Shown here piece after piece: positions 59,601 through 64,000 of a stretch of DNA of 64,000 bases. The DNA is from Hexactinellida sp. DTS-2022. Lineage: Eukaryota; Porifera; Hexactinellida. How positions within the stretch are numbered: the stretch's first letter is position 1; every line of letters starts with the position of its first letter. Under the pieces are notes generated by a model. That model searched no databases. It was not told the origin of the DNA and worked only from the letters and a program-made list of their open reading frames with translations. Location of the stretch: contig JAPNXP010000015.1 of NCBI GenBank assembly GCA_028753945.1, positions 1,364,001-1,428,000 of the forward strand. The letters run 5' to 3'. A program made the translations under genes and the position numbers.

Positions 59601-62600
59601 AGAATTAACATAGCGTTCCGTCCTTCATCGAGGGCACAGCCTACGTCATTAAACAGCTTAATAAGTACTGTCTCAGTCGAGTGGTGCTTTCTATACCCTG
59701 ATTGCATTAATGGATATAGGTTGTTCCTAGAAAGGTAGCTTTCCAATTGTATAACGGTAGCTTTTTCAATAATTTTAGAGAGAAAGGGTAGGTTAGCTAT
59801 AGGCCGATAGTTTGATAGCACATTTGGATCCAGAGAGATTTTTTTTATACAAGGAAAGATAATAGCATTTTTTAGATTTTGAGGGAATGTAGCTTGTTGA
59901 TACGAGCTATTTACAATGATTTGTATGTGTTCCACCAGACAGTCAAGACAGCTTTTAACAATTGATGTGGGTGCTGGGTCAAGAGTACATGATTTTGTCT
60001 TAGATCCTCGAAATAGCTCTTCAATCTCAATTGCACACAAAGGCTTGAAATAGCTTAGTTGAGTTGAACATATCCTAGCTGGAGTGTGGGATACACTTAT
60101 CAAATCTGTGTCAAGATCTTTCCGGAGCTTTTCAATTTTCTTCTCGAAAAATTCAACAAATTGATTTGCAAGAGCTTGTTTAGAGATTGAACTAGAGTTA
60201 GAATCAGGGAGAATGTGGCATTTATTAGGTACTGATAGTTCTTTTGCTAAGTGAAATAGTTTTCTGTCGTCGCAATTACCAAATTTATCACGGTAGAATT
60301 CTGTTTTCATTGAGTGTAGTAGACGATTATACATAAGACATTTCTCTTTAAATTTGTCGAGATCATATAAGGACTTTGTCTTAATGTACCTTCTCTCAAG
60401 TTTACGTACCTCTCGCTTTTCACCTCTTAGGTCGTCAGTGTACCACTTACAGAGAGGGCGACTGGTTAAAGTTTTAGTACATGTGGGAGCATGAGAGTCA
60501 AGTACTTGGGTTAAATTGGAATTGTATCTATTGACTAGTTCGTGAACAGTATCTAGTTCAGAGCCGAAATTGGCTAGATTTAGATCATCCTTGAACCGTT
60601 CAATATTTATTCCTTTTAGTTTTCTAAATTTGACTAAAACTTTTGATCGTTTAGGAGCTGGAAAGTATACATCGCATATCACGTAGGAGTGGTCCGATGG
60701 TGTATCAGAGAAAACGCTAGTTGTAATGATAGTAGCACTATGTGAGCGTTTTGTAATAACTAGGTCTAACAGATGACCAGAGCAGTGGGTTGGAACTTTT
60801 ACGTGTTGTTGCAGGTCAAAAGTATCGAGAAGAACCATAAATTGACTAGCTTGTGAATCTGATAACAGTTCAAAATGTATATTGAAATCACCCGCTAGAA
60901 TAATCTGTGTTTGTGAGGTAATTATACATTCAATTAAGTTTGAGAAATCCGAAAGAAATTGGCTGAAAGGTATTTTATTTTTCGAAGTAGATGGAGGACG
61001 GTAAACTGAGATTATCCGACAGAATAAATTGCCGGATGATAAAGTCAGGTCTAGATACTCAAAAGAAACATAAGACTGACCTCCATTTAGTTTAGCATTA
61101 AAATCACGCCTGTATAATAATGCTAGTCCCCCACCTCGCATGGCTCGTGGAAGACTTTTCAATTTGTAGCCTGGAAGTAAGTCACGCAACATGCATAGTG
61201 AGTGTTCTTTGCCTTGAGTAATCCACGTCTCCGTTATTGTAAAAATATCAATATTGTTAGAAATTACTATATCTGAAATAGAATCAACTTTGTTGTTAAC
61301 AGAGCGGGCATTCCATACAGCGAATTTTATCCTATCTTTCCGATTGATGAAAGAGATGTTTCTAATGATTCTGTGACCCCAGTAGGCAATCCTTCGGTCG
61401 GAGGGAATCACAGTGCTCCTTGTTCTCATCCATGAGCTTGTCACACGGGTTGGAATTGATTTTGCAGATTCCCTGGATTTCACTGAAAGTCCAGACCGCC
61501 TACCTCAGTTTTTCTTCTATATCGACGATCAGTTAATTGCAGAAAGTTCCCCAGATATTGATAAATAGAGTGTGAATTTGGAAAAAATAGTAGATCAGAA
61601 AATATATCATGAATAATCAGAAACAAGTAGTAAGAATAAAAATTAGACCACTCCACAAACAAAGCAGCCATGAGGCGCTTACAGATAAGAAAGAGAGAAC
61701 AGATACAAACAATAAAACAGTCAAGTATTACGGAGTAGTGACTGTGCTCTACACCTCTGTAGTTATAGTTTTTGAAAAGTTGTAAAGATTTTCGAGCTGT
61801 TGATAAAGAGACACATAGTTGGTGTATTACCTGTGTTTGATTAATAGCTGGAGTAAGAATGTTCTAAAAGCAGGTGAAGGATCGAGTCCGTCCTTCTTGA
61901 ATAAATTAATACTACCCTGTTCAGTCAACAGTGCAGTGATACTGTCTTCATCCAGTGTCACAAACCCCATTAAGAGACGAAAGAGGTCAGTGTTCGTATC
62001 ACCAATTTGTAAATATTTGAATGTTAAATTTGTTAGGATACTTATGAAGAATCTCGTCGCGTGATCTTTGAACTTTTGTCGGTTGAGTGCAGCAAGTCTA
62101 CAATAATCGGAACCATTTGAAATACGTTTAGACAATATTAACTTCATTCAACATTATATTCCTCACCCAGTTCCTTTGCTCATTTTTTTCAAACAATTAT
62201 TTAAAATAGTTAGAACGTGATTAATCACTCCTGCTGAGGTAAAGTCCGGATATTCTCCTAGCAACTAAAGAAGCAACAGATATAAATAATTCTTCACTCA
62301 GGTAGAATAATTATACTCAGGGTTTCATCCAGGCGTGCGCAACTTTGAAAGCAAACTTGTCAAGGTGCGCAAATTGAGAGATGCTCTAATAAAGGTAATA
62401 TAAATTGCGTATTTAGGAGCATATGATAAAGCTCAAACTTAATCTAGGCGCACATAAAATTTTCCTGGATGAAAGCCTGATTATACCAAAATACAAAAAC
62501 AGAGGATCTGACCATAAACAGTCTATTGATGCTAGATTCTGTAGCATTGAATCCAACTCCAAATGTACAGTGAGAAATAAACAACTGAACAGCAACAATG

Positions 62601-64000
62601 CGATTCCACTTATCTCTAGAAGAACATTTTGTAATTATAAAATATTTTGTAATAGGTAAGTTTTAGTACTATGTATATTAATATATCAGCTAAAAGAATA
62701 AGCCTGTAATACCTTATATTGAGTTGATATTGATATGATTCATCTGATTGGACAAAACTCAATCCCTTTTCCACAATAGGTAGCCATTGTCTGATCTCAC
62801 TCACATACTTCTCAGCTAGCTCCTCTCCAGCAGTACGCTCCTTCCTATGACAACACAATGCTATTATCTCTTCTAACAGAACTAGTTCTAAACAGGACAA
62901 CTTCCTGTCATTATTAGTTCTCATGTCTGAGAATATTCTAAGGAGTATTACTCCCAAACTCTTCTCCAATAGAAATGCTTCTTGCAAGAGATCCAATAGC
63001 TGTTTTGATTCCTCATAAGCACAGTGGATTCTAGGAATGGAGGGTTTGTTTCTAGAACAAATAGTACTCCTTCTTCACTAATATCACCAAATGAATTGAA
63101 CTGTTCGATGCAATTCAACAGGATAAACTCGTACACCTAGTGAGAAAGAAAAATTAAGTTTCTATTTAATGATCTGATACTTGTACTAAGCATGTTAGAA
63201 GGGATCTTAACTCACTCCATATTGATCCTTTGTATAAGGAAATATCCTCATGAATATAAAATCCCTTAAGTAGAGAAGAATGTACTGAGGGTCTTCTTCA
63301 TTAGTCATTAAATTATGGTTAATCTTGTCCCCTATGGGCGTATTGTTGAATATGGTCTCGAAGCGCATCCATTGACTACCAGCAATTTCACCTGTAGAAA
63401 ATAGAACAATTTTGAGCTTTTTTAATACAAATAGCTGTGCCGACAGCGTTTTCTTCCCGATGCACGAATTTTGGTGGTTTATTGATAGTGCTTCCATAAG
63501 AAAACGCTGCCTACAACAACTGTAATTTTAGATTATGGATATCCATGGGCGGACTGTAATTAATCCTAATTGGTTTTGTGTAATTTGATATATTACAGTA
63601 TTTTCGTTGAGTGGCAAAATATCGGCTAAGGAGGATTACAAGGTTAATTCTCCTAGTCTAACAAATGCATACAAGTCCGGTTAATAGAAATTTTGCATGA
63701 TACCAACAAGTTTCAGGGTTCTCTGCTGCTCGTATTAACGAGAGTCTATAAACGTATAATCAATTACATATTAATATTGTTCTGTTTCTATCGATTGACA
63801 AACGGTTACAAACCTTTAAAATTGTTTATCTCAGACAACACTTGAGAAGCACAGTCATTAATCAACCAAGAGAAAGGGAAATGTGCTTTGAAGTATTTAC
63901 CACCAGCTCCATCACTCGACACAGGTACTCTCCTTCTAGACAACAGAGTGTGAGGAGATACTGTGTCTTTGTACTGTAGTACAAACAGACGCTCATCTCG
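44034..64000 (-). CDS. RNF213-like giant E3 ubiquitin ligase gene (partial, multi-exon)
   Basis: Fifteen distinct exons on the minus strand with GT-AG borders match the C-terminal half of RNF213/mysterin-type proteins, AAA+ ubiquitin ligases acting in the cytosol. The best diagnostic is an RZ-type zinc finger split over two exons: WHSCPNGHPYFIGD (49807-50184), then CGGAVSNFTCPDCGSKIGG (47412-47584). Others are GLDPSPAFRTFLLQLLIKH (exon duplicated around a LINE), DLPTFFYEHLERDM and FLSSAGGDPEQRVSSYLHDV. AAA+ modules and the RING finger would lie beyond the right edge. The last visible exon ends with a GTAAGT donor, yet no further exon is found, so the gene seems truncated. Frame breaks near 63045 and 56150, an LTR-free load of intronic transposons, and the exon duplication raise the chance of a pseudogene. 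RNF213-like genes are multicopy in some invertebrates. Confidence 0.8.
44294..44573 (-). CDS. RNF213-like exon
   Basis: SRSDKVPLRELKGRHVIEYE.., HAHYSLALGQGSLVSYDFEG, LFQNRPLILAEHLRFEYT. Acceptor ATCAG, donor CAG/GTTAGT. Confidence 0.88.
44648..44907 (-). CDS. RNF213-like exon
   Basis: ENQEQAEIITRLVESLSTAW.., ITPATSLAYLLASSIGEGVL and DYLVLVHNSFVHAYRDRV. Acceptor TTGTAG, donor GTAGGT. Confidence 0.88.
44954..45130. mobile_element. TA-flanked 177-bp MITE
   Basis: Ends CTGTATAATCTCGTTAG / CTAACGAGGTTATACTG, TA outside; family of 56703-56856. Confidence 0.7.
45137..45405. mobile_element. 269-bp MITE, imperfect ends
   Basis: CATTTGACATCAACTAT against the complement CAGTTGACACCTATAACT, TA on both sides; TTCGATATAGCGAA-type inner motifs. 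Confidence 0.55.
45411..46310. mobile_element. 900-bp MITE with CAGTAAAACC ends
   Basis: Ends CAGTAAAACC..and GGTTTTACTG inverted. Subterminal GTGTTCACTTTTC / AAAGTGAACAC pairs; a GTTCGTTCA-rich stretch (45600-45950) fills the middle. Third of three MITEs in a row in this intron. Confidence 0.65.
46457..46758 (-). CDS. RNF213-like exon
   Basis: IVYEREEPEPDNPLPHLWRY.., VSLEHFSQSF, SRLFVTRYLPDIVQLQRRV to KQFLSHMRR. Donor GAG/GTATAG. Confidence 0.88.
46820..46985 (-). CDS. RNF213-like exon
   Basis: GGIPTELTQRELREQWEKEF.. to NNPLLR. The donor CAG/GTTAAT is chosen over a later GTTAGT because only it joins the next exon in frame (62-bp intron). Confidence 0.82.
47063..47340 (-). CDS. RNF213-like exon
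   Basis: YLSPASVKITRILMDISFIW.., DLPTFFYEHLERDMRDLAGL and EATFLLHLVIKSLMQTAAEP. Acceptor CTGCAG, donor GTGAGT. Confidence 0.88.
47412..47584 (-). CDS. RNF213-like exon, second half of the RZ finger
   Basis: CGGAVSNFTCPDCGSKIGG completes the RZ finger; then GYLLIRAHDARNTPSGE. Acceptor AATATAG, donor GAG/GTAATA. Confidence 0.88.
47613..48428 (-). mobile_element. CGAGCCCTTCGG-family dispersed repeat, copy c
   Basis: 5' end at 48428; 48113-48428 nearly repeats 48632-48936. The 3' limit is uncertain, perhaps the ATCT microsatellite at 47613-47647. Confidence 0.55.
48430..48936 (-). mobile_element. CGAGCCCTTCGG-family dispersed repeat, copy d
   Basis: Minus orientation, 507 bp, both ends present: 5' AAGCCCCTTCGGTCTCGG, GGCCGCTTCGCGGCC; 3' CTGGACAAATACACAAAC.. 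CAATTCCTCTTTTTATATA. It abuts copy c head to tail. Confidence 0.75.
49118..49290. mobile_element. 173-bp MITE with GTAGACCGTC ends
   Basis: About 28-bp inverted ends, TTATATGTAGACGGTCTATT and complement (few mismatches), with further TAGACCGTCTA pairs inside. Lies in an RNF213-like intron. Confidence 0.75.
49807..50184 (-). CDS. RNF213-like exon, first half of the RZ finger
   Basis: KFRTLKDFLLTELNDINPEL.., LFPTMMDDQFLAAKAALTEK, and WHSCPNGHPYFIGD with the first Cys and His of the RZ-type zinc finger, which binds ubiquitin-transfer or lipid substrates in RNF213 and ZNFX1 relatives. Donor GAT/GTAAGA. Confidence 0.88.
50394..50560 (-). repeat. Foldback left arm, 10-bp repeats
   Basis: TATCAGCTTCTATCAATCTA-type repeats, complementary to the right arm. 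Confidence 0.8.
50599..50823 (-). CDS. PHD zinc-finger ORF inside the foldback element
   Basis: 74 codons. C-D-C, then DDLILCDQCLEWKHISCEKI and ICKSC spell the Cys4-His-Cys3 pattern of a PHD finger (about residues 17-62). PHD fingers read histone tails. It may be one exon of a larger transposon protein or a captured host exon. The ATG start is only the first in frame; nothing proves it. Other PHD-bearing transposons exist, so a link to an autonomous relative is plausible (inference). Confidence 0.65.
   Translation of the reverse strand: MYSPKDVLSIYQFKKICDCQRTENFDDLILCDQCLEWKHISCEKIKSISKAPKDLICKSCKKIVSISPNCLECA
51196..51556 (+). repeat. Foldback right arm, 10-bp repeats
   Basis: About 36 degenerate decamers such as ACTGATACCA, CCTGATAGAA, GCTGATGCAG. 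Three overlapping Ser/Tyr/Gln-rich minus-strand ORFs are produced by this repeat and are not genes. Confidence 0.85.
51944..52986 (+). pseudogene. Coding remnants in the Mutator-like element
   Basis: Three exon-like pieces. 51944-52195 (MYPEYSIRKYVISELKIMES..), cut by a MITE; 52516-52685 (DDWKSDQYRWANNGVIKLPR.., GFTRHAYVLLDNEDK); 52759-52986 (VLIQYIGDETYPKISLM, then after a frame change HGNQKKHTERIYCKQCPSSF to MKPRDIKQ). The YRW..FTRHAYVL..IQYIGDE order is weakly reminiscent of a CG-1-type DNA-binding fold. The HGNQKKHTE..PRDIKQ part recalls N-terminal regions of transposon proteins in cnidarians and sponges. Neither link is firm. Confidence 0.45.
52207..52495. mobile_element. TA-flanked 289-bp MITE
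   Basis: Ends CAGTCAACTCCCGTTATATC / GGAGTTTACTG, TA on both sides; many TTCGATATAA inner repeats in both orientations. Confidence 0.85.
53380..53812 (+). mobile_element. CGAGCCCTTCGG-family 3' fragment, copy e
   Basis: Resembles 2740-3113: ACCAATAGATCGTTGTC, ACAAAATTACCCCTGCATGC, then CTGGACAAACACACAC and ATATATAGATAGATTA. 5' end missing; the left limit is approximate. Confidence 0.65.
53816..53932 (-). repeat. 18-bp-palindrome module, two copies
   Basis: Two modules, the first with AGCCCAG for GGCCCAG, between the copy-e fragment and an alternative unit tail. Confidence 0.8.
53940..55124 (-). repeat. Hairpin-linked array, isolated minus long unit (block IV)
   Basis: An alternative tail (53944-54025), a truncated middle, then 54366-54908 nearly identical to 31897-32439, head, and a hairpin. 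It lies 11 kb outside the main array, within the Mutator-like element. Confidence 0.8.
55020..55124 (-). repeat. Junction hairpin 24
   Basis: Reverse orientation; head of the minus unit on its left, unrelated DNA on its right, so a hairpin terminates the unit even without a neighbour. Confidence 0.85.
55382..55437 (-). CDS. RNF213-like small exon (tentative)
   Basis: About 19 codons, VVKSFKLRQAEESEGFCE, with a GAG/GTATGA donor. The acceptor could be at 55437 or 55440. It joins the RZ-finger exon 5.2 kb downstream. Confidence 0.5.
55827..55955 (-). CDS. RNF213-like exon
   Basis: SPAIIPDYFIIYGEEYIRIT.. to KKDALLQFFNPES between ATTAG and GTGAGT. Confidence 0.75.
56019..56437 (-). CDS. RNF213-like exon with a frame break
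   Basis: DSLHQQYKQSIPENQLEFF.., VRFPANPELSYELLEKIATL, then LINQFRDICLMR. Near 56150, in a GAGAGATAT repeat, the homologous frame shifts and continues YENLHIFLLKNIYHQLGSDT to PEHVMEKITE. Donor GAG/GTATCA. Confidence 0.75.
56557..56668 (-). CDS. RNF213-like exon
   Basis: QGVFQELISDYLKTTVF.. to KDLFLLIIQSIE between TTCCAG and GTAATT. Confidence 0.75.
56703..56856. mobile_element. TA-flanked 154-bp MITE
   Basis: Imperfect inverted ends around AGAACWTCGTTAGTAC, TA on both sides. Same family as 44954-45130 (CCAGGG.ACCGTCAAA and TTCGTCTTATCCGG cores). Confidence 0.7.
57136..57394. mobile_element. MITE with AATAAGCGCC ends
   Basis: Imperfect inverted ends CCGTATTGCTTCGAATAAGC / GCTTATTCGGGGAAAGACGG plus inner GGCGCTTATT pairs, about 259 bp. 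Confidence 0.6.
57397..57702 (-). mobile_element. CGAGCCCTTCGG-family dispersed repeat, copy f (partial)
   Basis: Minus orientation. 5' end CGAGCCCTTCGGTCTCGG at 57702, palindromes around GTCGCTTTGCGAC and GCCGCTACGCGGC, and two copies of the ~140-bp internal repeat seen in copy b. It lacks the usual 3' end. Confidence 0.65.
57867..58291. repeat. 425-bp direct duplication, left copy
   Basis: Contains one complete exon and flanking intron; abuts the LINE's 3' tail. Confidence 0.9.
57910..58176 (-). CDS. RNF213-like exon, duplicate copy left of the LINE
   Basis: Same exon as 61831-62097 with the same acceptor and donor. If both were spliced in, 89 codons would be repeated in tandem; each copy is phase-compatible with itself (267 bp). 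Confidence 0.85.
58482..59492 (-). CDS. LINE pol, C-terminal part (RT core)
   Basis: 336 codons from an internal Met; the true frame extends back to about 59540. GVPQGSVLGPLLFNLFI and LLFADDTQLYIS (the FADD catalytic motif) are present, followed by thumb-region sequence and the C-terminal ISSRIDYCNSLLYGL.. and LHWLPVRARIDYKILL motifs common in L2/CR1 elements. Ends KTHLFKIYYS. Confidence 0.92.
   Translation of the reverse strand: MSQRQRTVSINRFHSISCTVLRGVPQGSVLGPLLFNLFISPIEDIIHDHQLSVLLFADDTQLYISLKPSLLEETKIRLETCLSTLRNWFIENKLSCNPNKTNFIYFTSQSRILHPTFPITFGSSVIHPVDSALNLGVIWDKHLRMKSHISRICSVASLALSRIGALHNYLDKSSVERLVHAFISSRIDYCNSLLYGLQSQELNRLQSIQNAAARLISGARKRDHITPILKNLHWLPVRARIDYKILLITFKIICGCCPAYLSKLITLHQSSHYLRSTAHTNLLYQPRSKFKKYGDRTFSNAAPRLWNSLSDHVRNAQTIETFKTRVKTHLFKIYYS
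59537..61483 (-). CDS. LINE pol, N-terminal part (AP endonuclease, start of RT)
   Basis: 648 codons. Endonuclease motifs: FAVWNARSVNNKVDSIS, DIFTITETWIT, GGGLALLYRRD, LAGDFNIHFE and SDHSYVICDVYF, which cut the target DNA. RT begins with CIKKISLDPNVLSNYRPIA, SGYRKHHSTETVLIK and LILLDLSSAFDMIDHELL. A stop after ERYK at 59537 comes from a one-base frameshift; the next frame continues VRFGITGNALIWLKSYLS directly. No ORF1 seen. Confidence 0.9.
   Translation of the reverse strand: MKSRESAKSIPTRVTSSWMRTRSTVIPSDRRIAYWGHRIIRNISFINRKDRIKFAVWNARSVNNKVDSISDIVISNNIDIFTITETWITQGKEHSLCMLRDLLPGYKLKSLPRAMRGGGLALLYRRDFNAKLNGGQSYVSFEYLDLTLSSGNLFCRIISVYRPPSTSKNKIPFSQFLSDFSNLIECIITSQTQIILAGDFNIHFELLSDSQASQFMVLLDTFDLQQHVKVPTHCSGHLLDLVITKRSHSATIITTSVFSDTPSDHSYVICDVYFPAPKRSKVLVKFRKLKGINIERFKDDLNLANFGSELDTVHELVNRYNSNLTQVLDSHAPTCTKTLTSRPLCKWYTDDLRGEKREVRKLERRYIKTKSLYDLDKFKEKCLMYNRLLHSMKTEFYRDKFGNCDDRKLFHLAKELSVPNKCHILPDSNSSSISKQALANQFVEFFEKKIEKLRKDLDTDLISVSHTPARICSTQLSYFKPLCAIEIEELFRGSKTKSCTLDPAPTSIVKSCLDCLVEHIQIIVNSSYQQATFPQNLKNAIIFPCIKKISLDPNVLSNYRPIANLPFLSKIIEKATVIQLESYLSRNNLYPLMQSGYRKHHSTETVLIKLFNDVGCALDEGRNAMLILLDLSSAFDMIDHELLIERYK
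61788..62212. repeat. 425-bp direct duplication, right copy
   Basis: Same as 57867-58291 (offset 3921) with a single difference seen (GTTCTAAAAG against GTTCTGAAAG). Borders coincide with the LINE ends. Confidence 0.9.
61831..62097 (-). CDS. RNF213-like exon, duplicate copy right of the LINE
   Basis: 89 codons between ATTGTAG and GTAATAC: LAALNRQKFKDHATRFF.., FRLLMGFVTLDEDS and GLDPSPAFRTFLLQLLIKH. One silent-looking base differs from the copy at 57910-58176. Both copies keep both splice sites. Confidence 0.85.
62318..62479. mobile_element. hAT-like MITE in an RNF213-like intron
   Basis: Inverted ends CAGGGTTTCATCCAGG / CCTGGATGAAAGCCTG with an 8-bp direct repeat, ATTATACT (62310-62317) and ATTATACC (62480-62487). 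162 bp. End sequence and duplication length fit hAT elements. Confidence 0.7.
62713..63136 (-). CDS. RNF213-like exon with a frame break
   Basis: VYEFILLNCIEQFNSFGDIS.. leads to ..LFVLET, then the homologous frame shifts by one base near 63045 and continues SIPRIHCAYEESKQLLDLLQ.. to EKGLSFVQSDESYQYQLNI. Donor AAG/GTATTA. No convincing short intron explains the shift. Confidence 0.7.
63216..63391 (-). CDS. RNF213-like exon
   Basis: GEIAGSQWMRFETIFNN.. to IFPYTKDQYG between CTACAG and GTGAGT; ends in phase 0. Confidence 0.75.
63432..63529. repeat. Diverged solo junction hairpin in an intron
   Basis: GCTGTGCCGACAGCGTTTTC.. pairs with GAAAACGCTGCC..ACAACTGTAA around TTGGTGGTTTATTGATAGTGC, which matches the hairpin loop of the array. 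About 98 bp, no array unit attached. Confidence 0.65.
63814..64000 (-). CDS. RNF213-like exon (first visible)
   Basis: Open at the window edge. RDERLFVLQYKDTVSPHT.., then YFKAHFPFSWLINDCASQ, typical of the RNF213 segment before the E3 region. Donor AAAG/GTTTGT. Confidence 0.8.

Larger units (their letters stand above)
58292..61787 (-). mobile_element. L2/CR1-like non-LTR retrotransposon
   Basis: 3496 bp, minus orientation. 5' leader 61787-61484, one long pol ORF with an AP endonuclease and a reverse transcriptase, a short 3' UTR and a tail of TTATTATTATTA type instead of poly(A), as in L2/CR1-clade elements. Inserted in an RNF213-like intron and bordered exactly by a 425-bp direct duplication. 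Confidence 0.88.

Noticed and set aside
1-64000. tRNA or rRNA genes
   Set aside because: No A/B-box cloverleaf or rRNA-like sequence noticed by eye; a covariance-model scan was not possible.

Overview
The window looks like nuclear DNA of an early-branching invertebrate, most likely a demosponge or a cnidarian (inference). It is AT-rich. Genes are split by short GT-AG introns. It holds an RNF213-type giant E3 ligase gene and a dense mix of DNA transposons (P/THAP, Ginger-type, Mutator-like, foldback, mariner-, hAT- and TTAA-type MITEs) and an L2/CR1-like LINE. There is no operon structure and no ribosome-binding-site logic. I cannot name a species.

Positions 1-43065 are mostly one accessory structure: an array of about two dozen repeat units (short form about 0.72 kb, long form about 1.1-1.3 kb). 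Units meet at a conserved ~115-bp near-palindromic hairpin, found 24 times in the window. At some junctions, notably tail-to-tail ones, a second module built around a perfect 18-bp palindrome takes over or joins in; it forms an 11-copy, 56-59-bp minisatellite at 30117-30754. Units lie head-to-tail, head-to-head and tail-to-tail and are mosaics of one another. A 2.4-kb block at the left edge is repeated 15.8 kb further right.

The array is interrupted by mobile elements with readable ends: two decayed P-like transposase genes facing each other (3240-7740), a ~0.7-2-kb repeat family starting CGAGCCCTTCGG, a TTAA-flanked MITE, TA-flanked mariner/pogo-like MITEs, a nearly intact THAP/P element (17632-21057), and a 6.5-kb Ginger-type transposon (32444-38954) with DD35E integrase, GPY motif and OTU protease. 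A P transposase C-terminal fragment closes this half (43115-43486).

The right third (44034-64000) is a minus-strand RNF213-like gene, open at the right edge and missing its expected last exons. Sixteen exon entries are given, two of them copies of the same exon. Its introns are loaded with MITEs, a foldback element carrying a PHD-finger ORF, a Mutator-like element nested in that foldback, and a 3.5-kb LINE. The LINE is flanked by a 425-bp direct duplication that contains a whole RNF213 exon with both splice sites.

Several otherwise well-preserved genes (P transposase, LINE ORF, RNF213 exons) each carry one or two single- or double-base frameshifts. This could be biological decay or residual sequencing error, and it limits claims about which elements are active.
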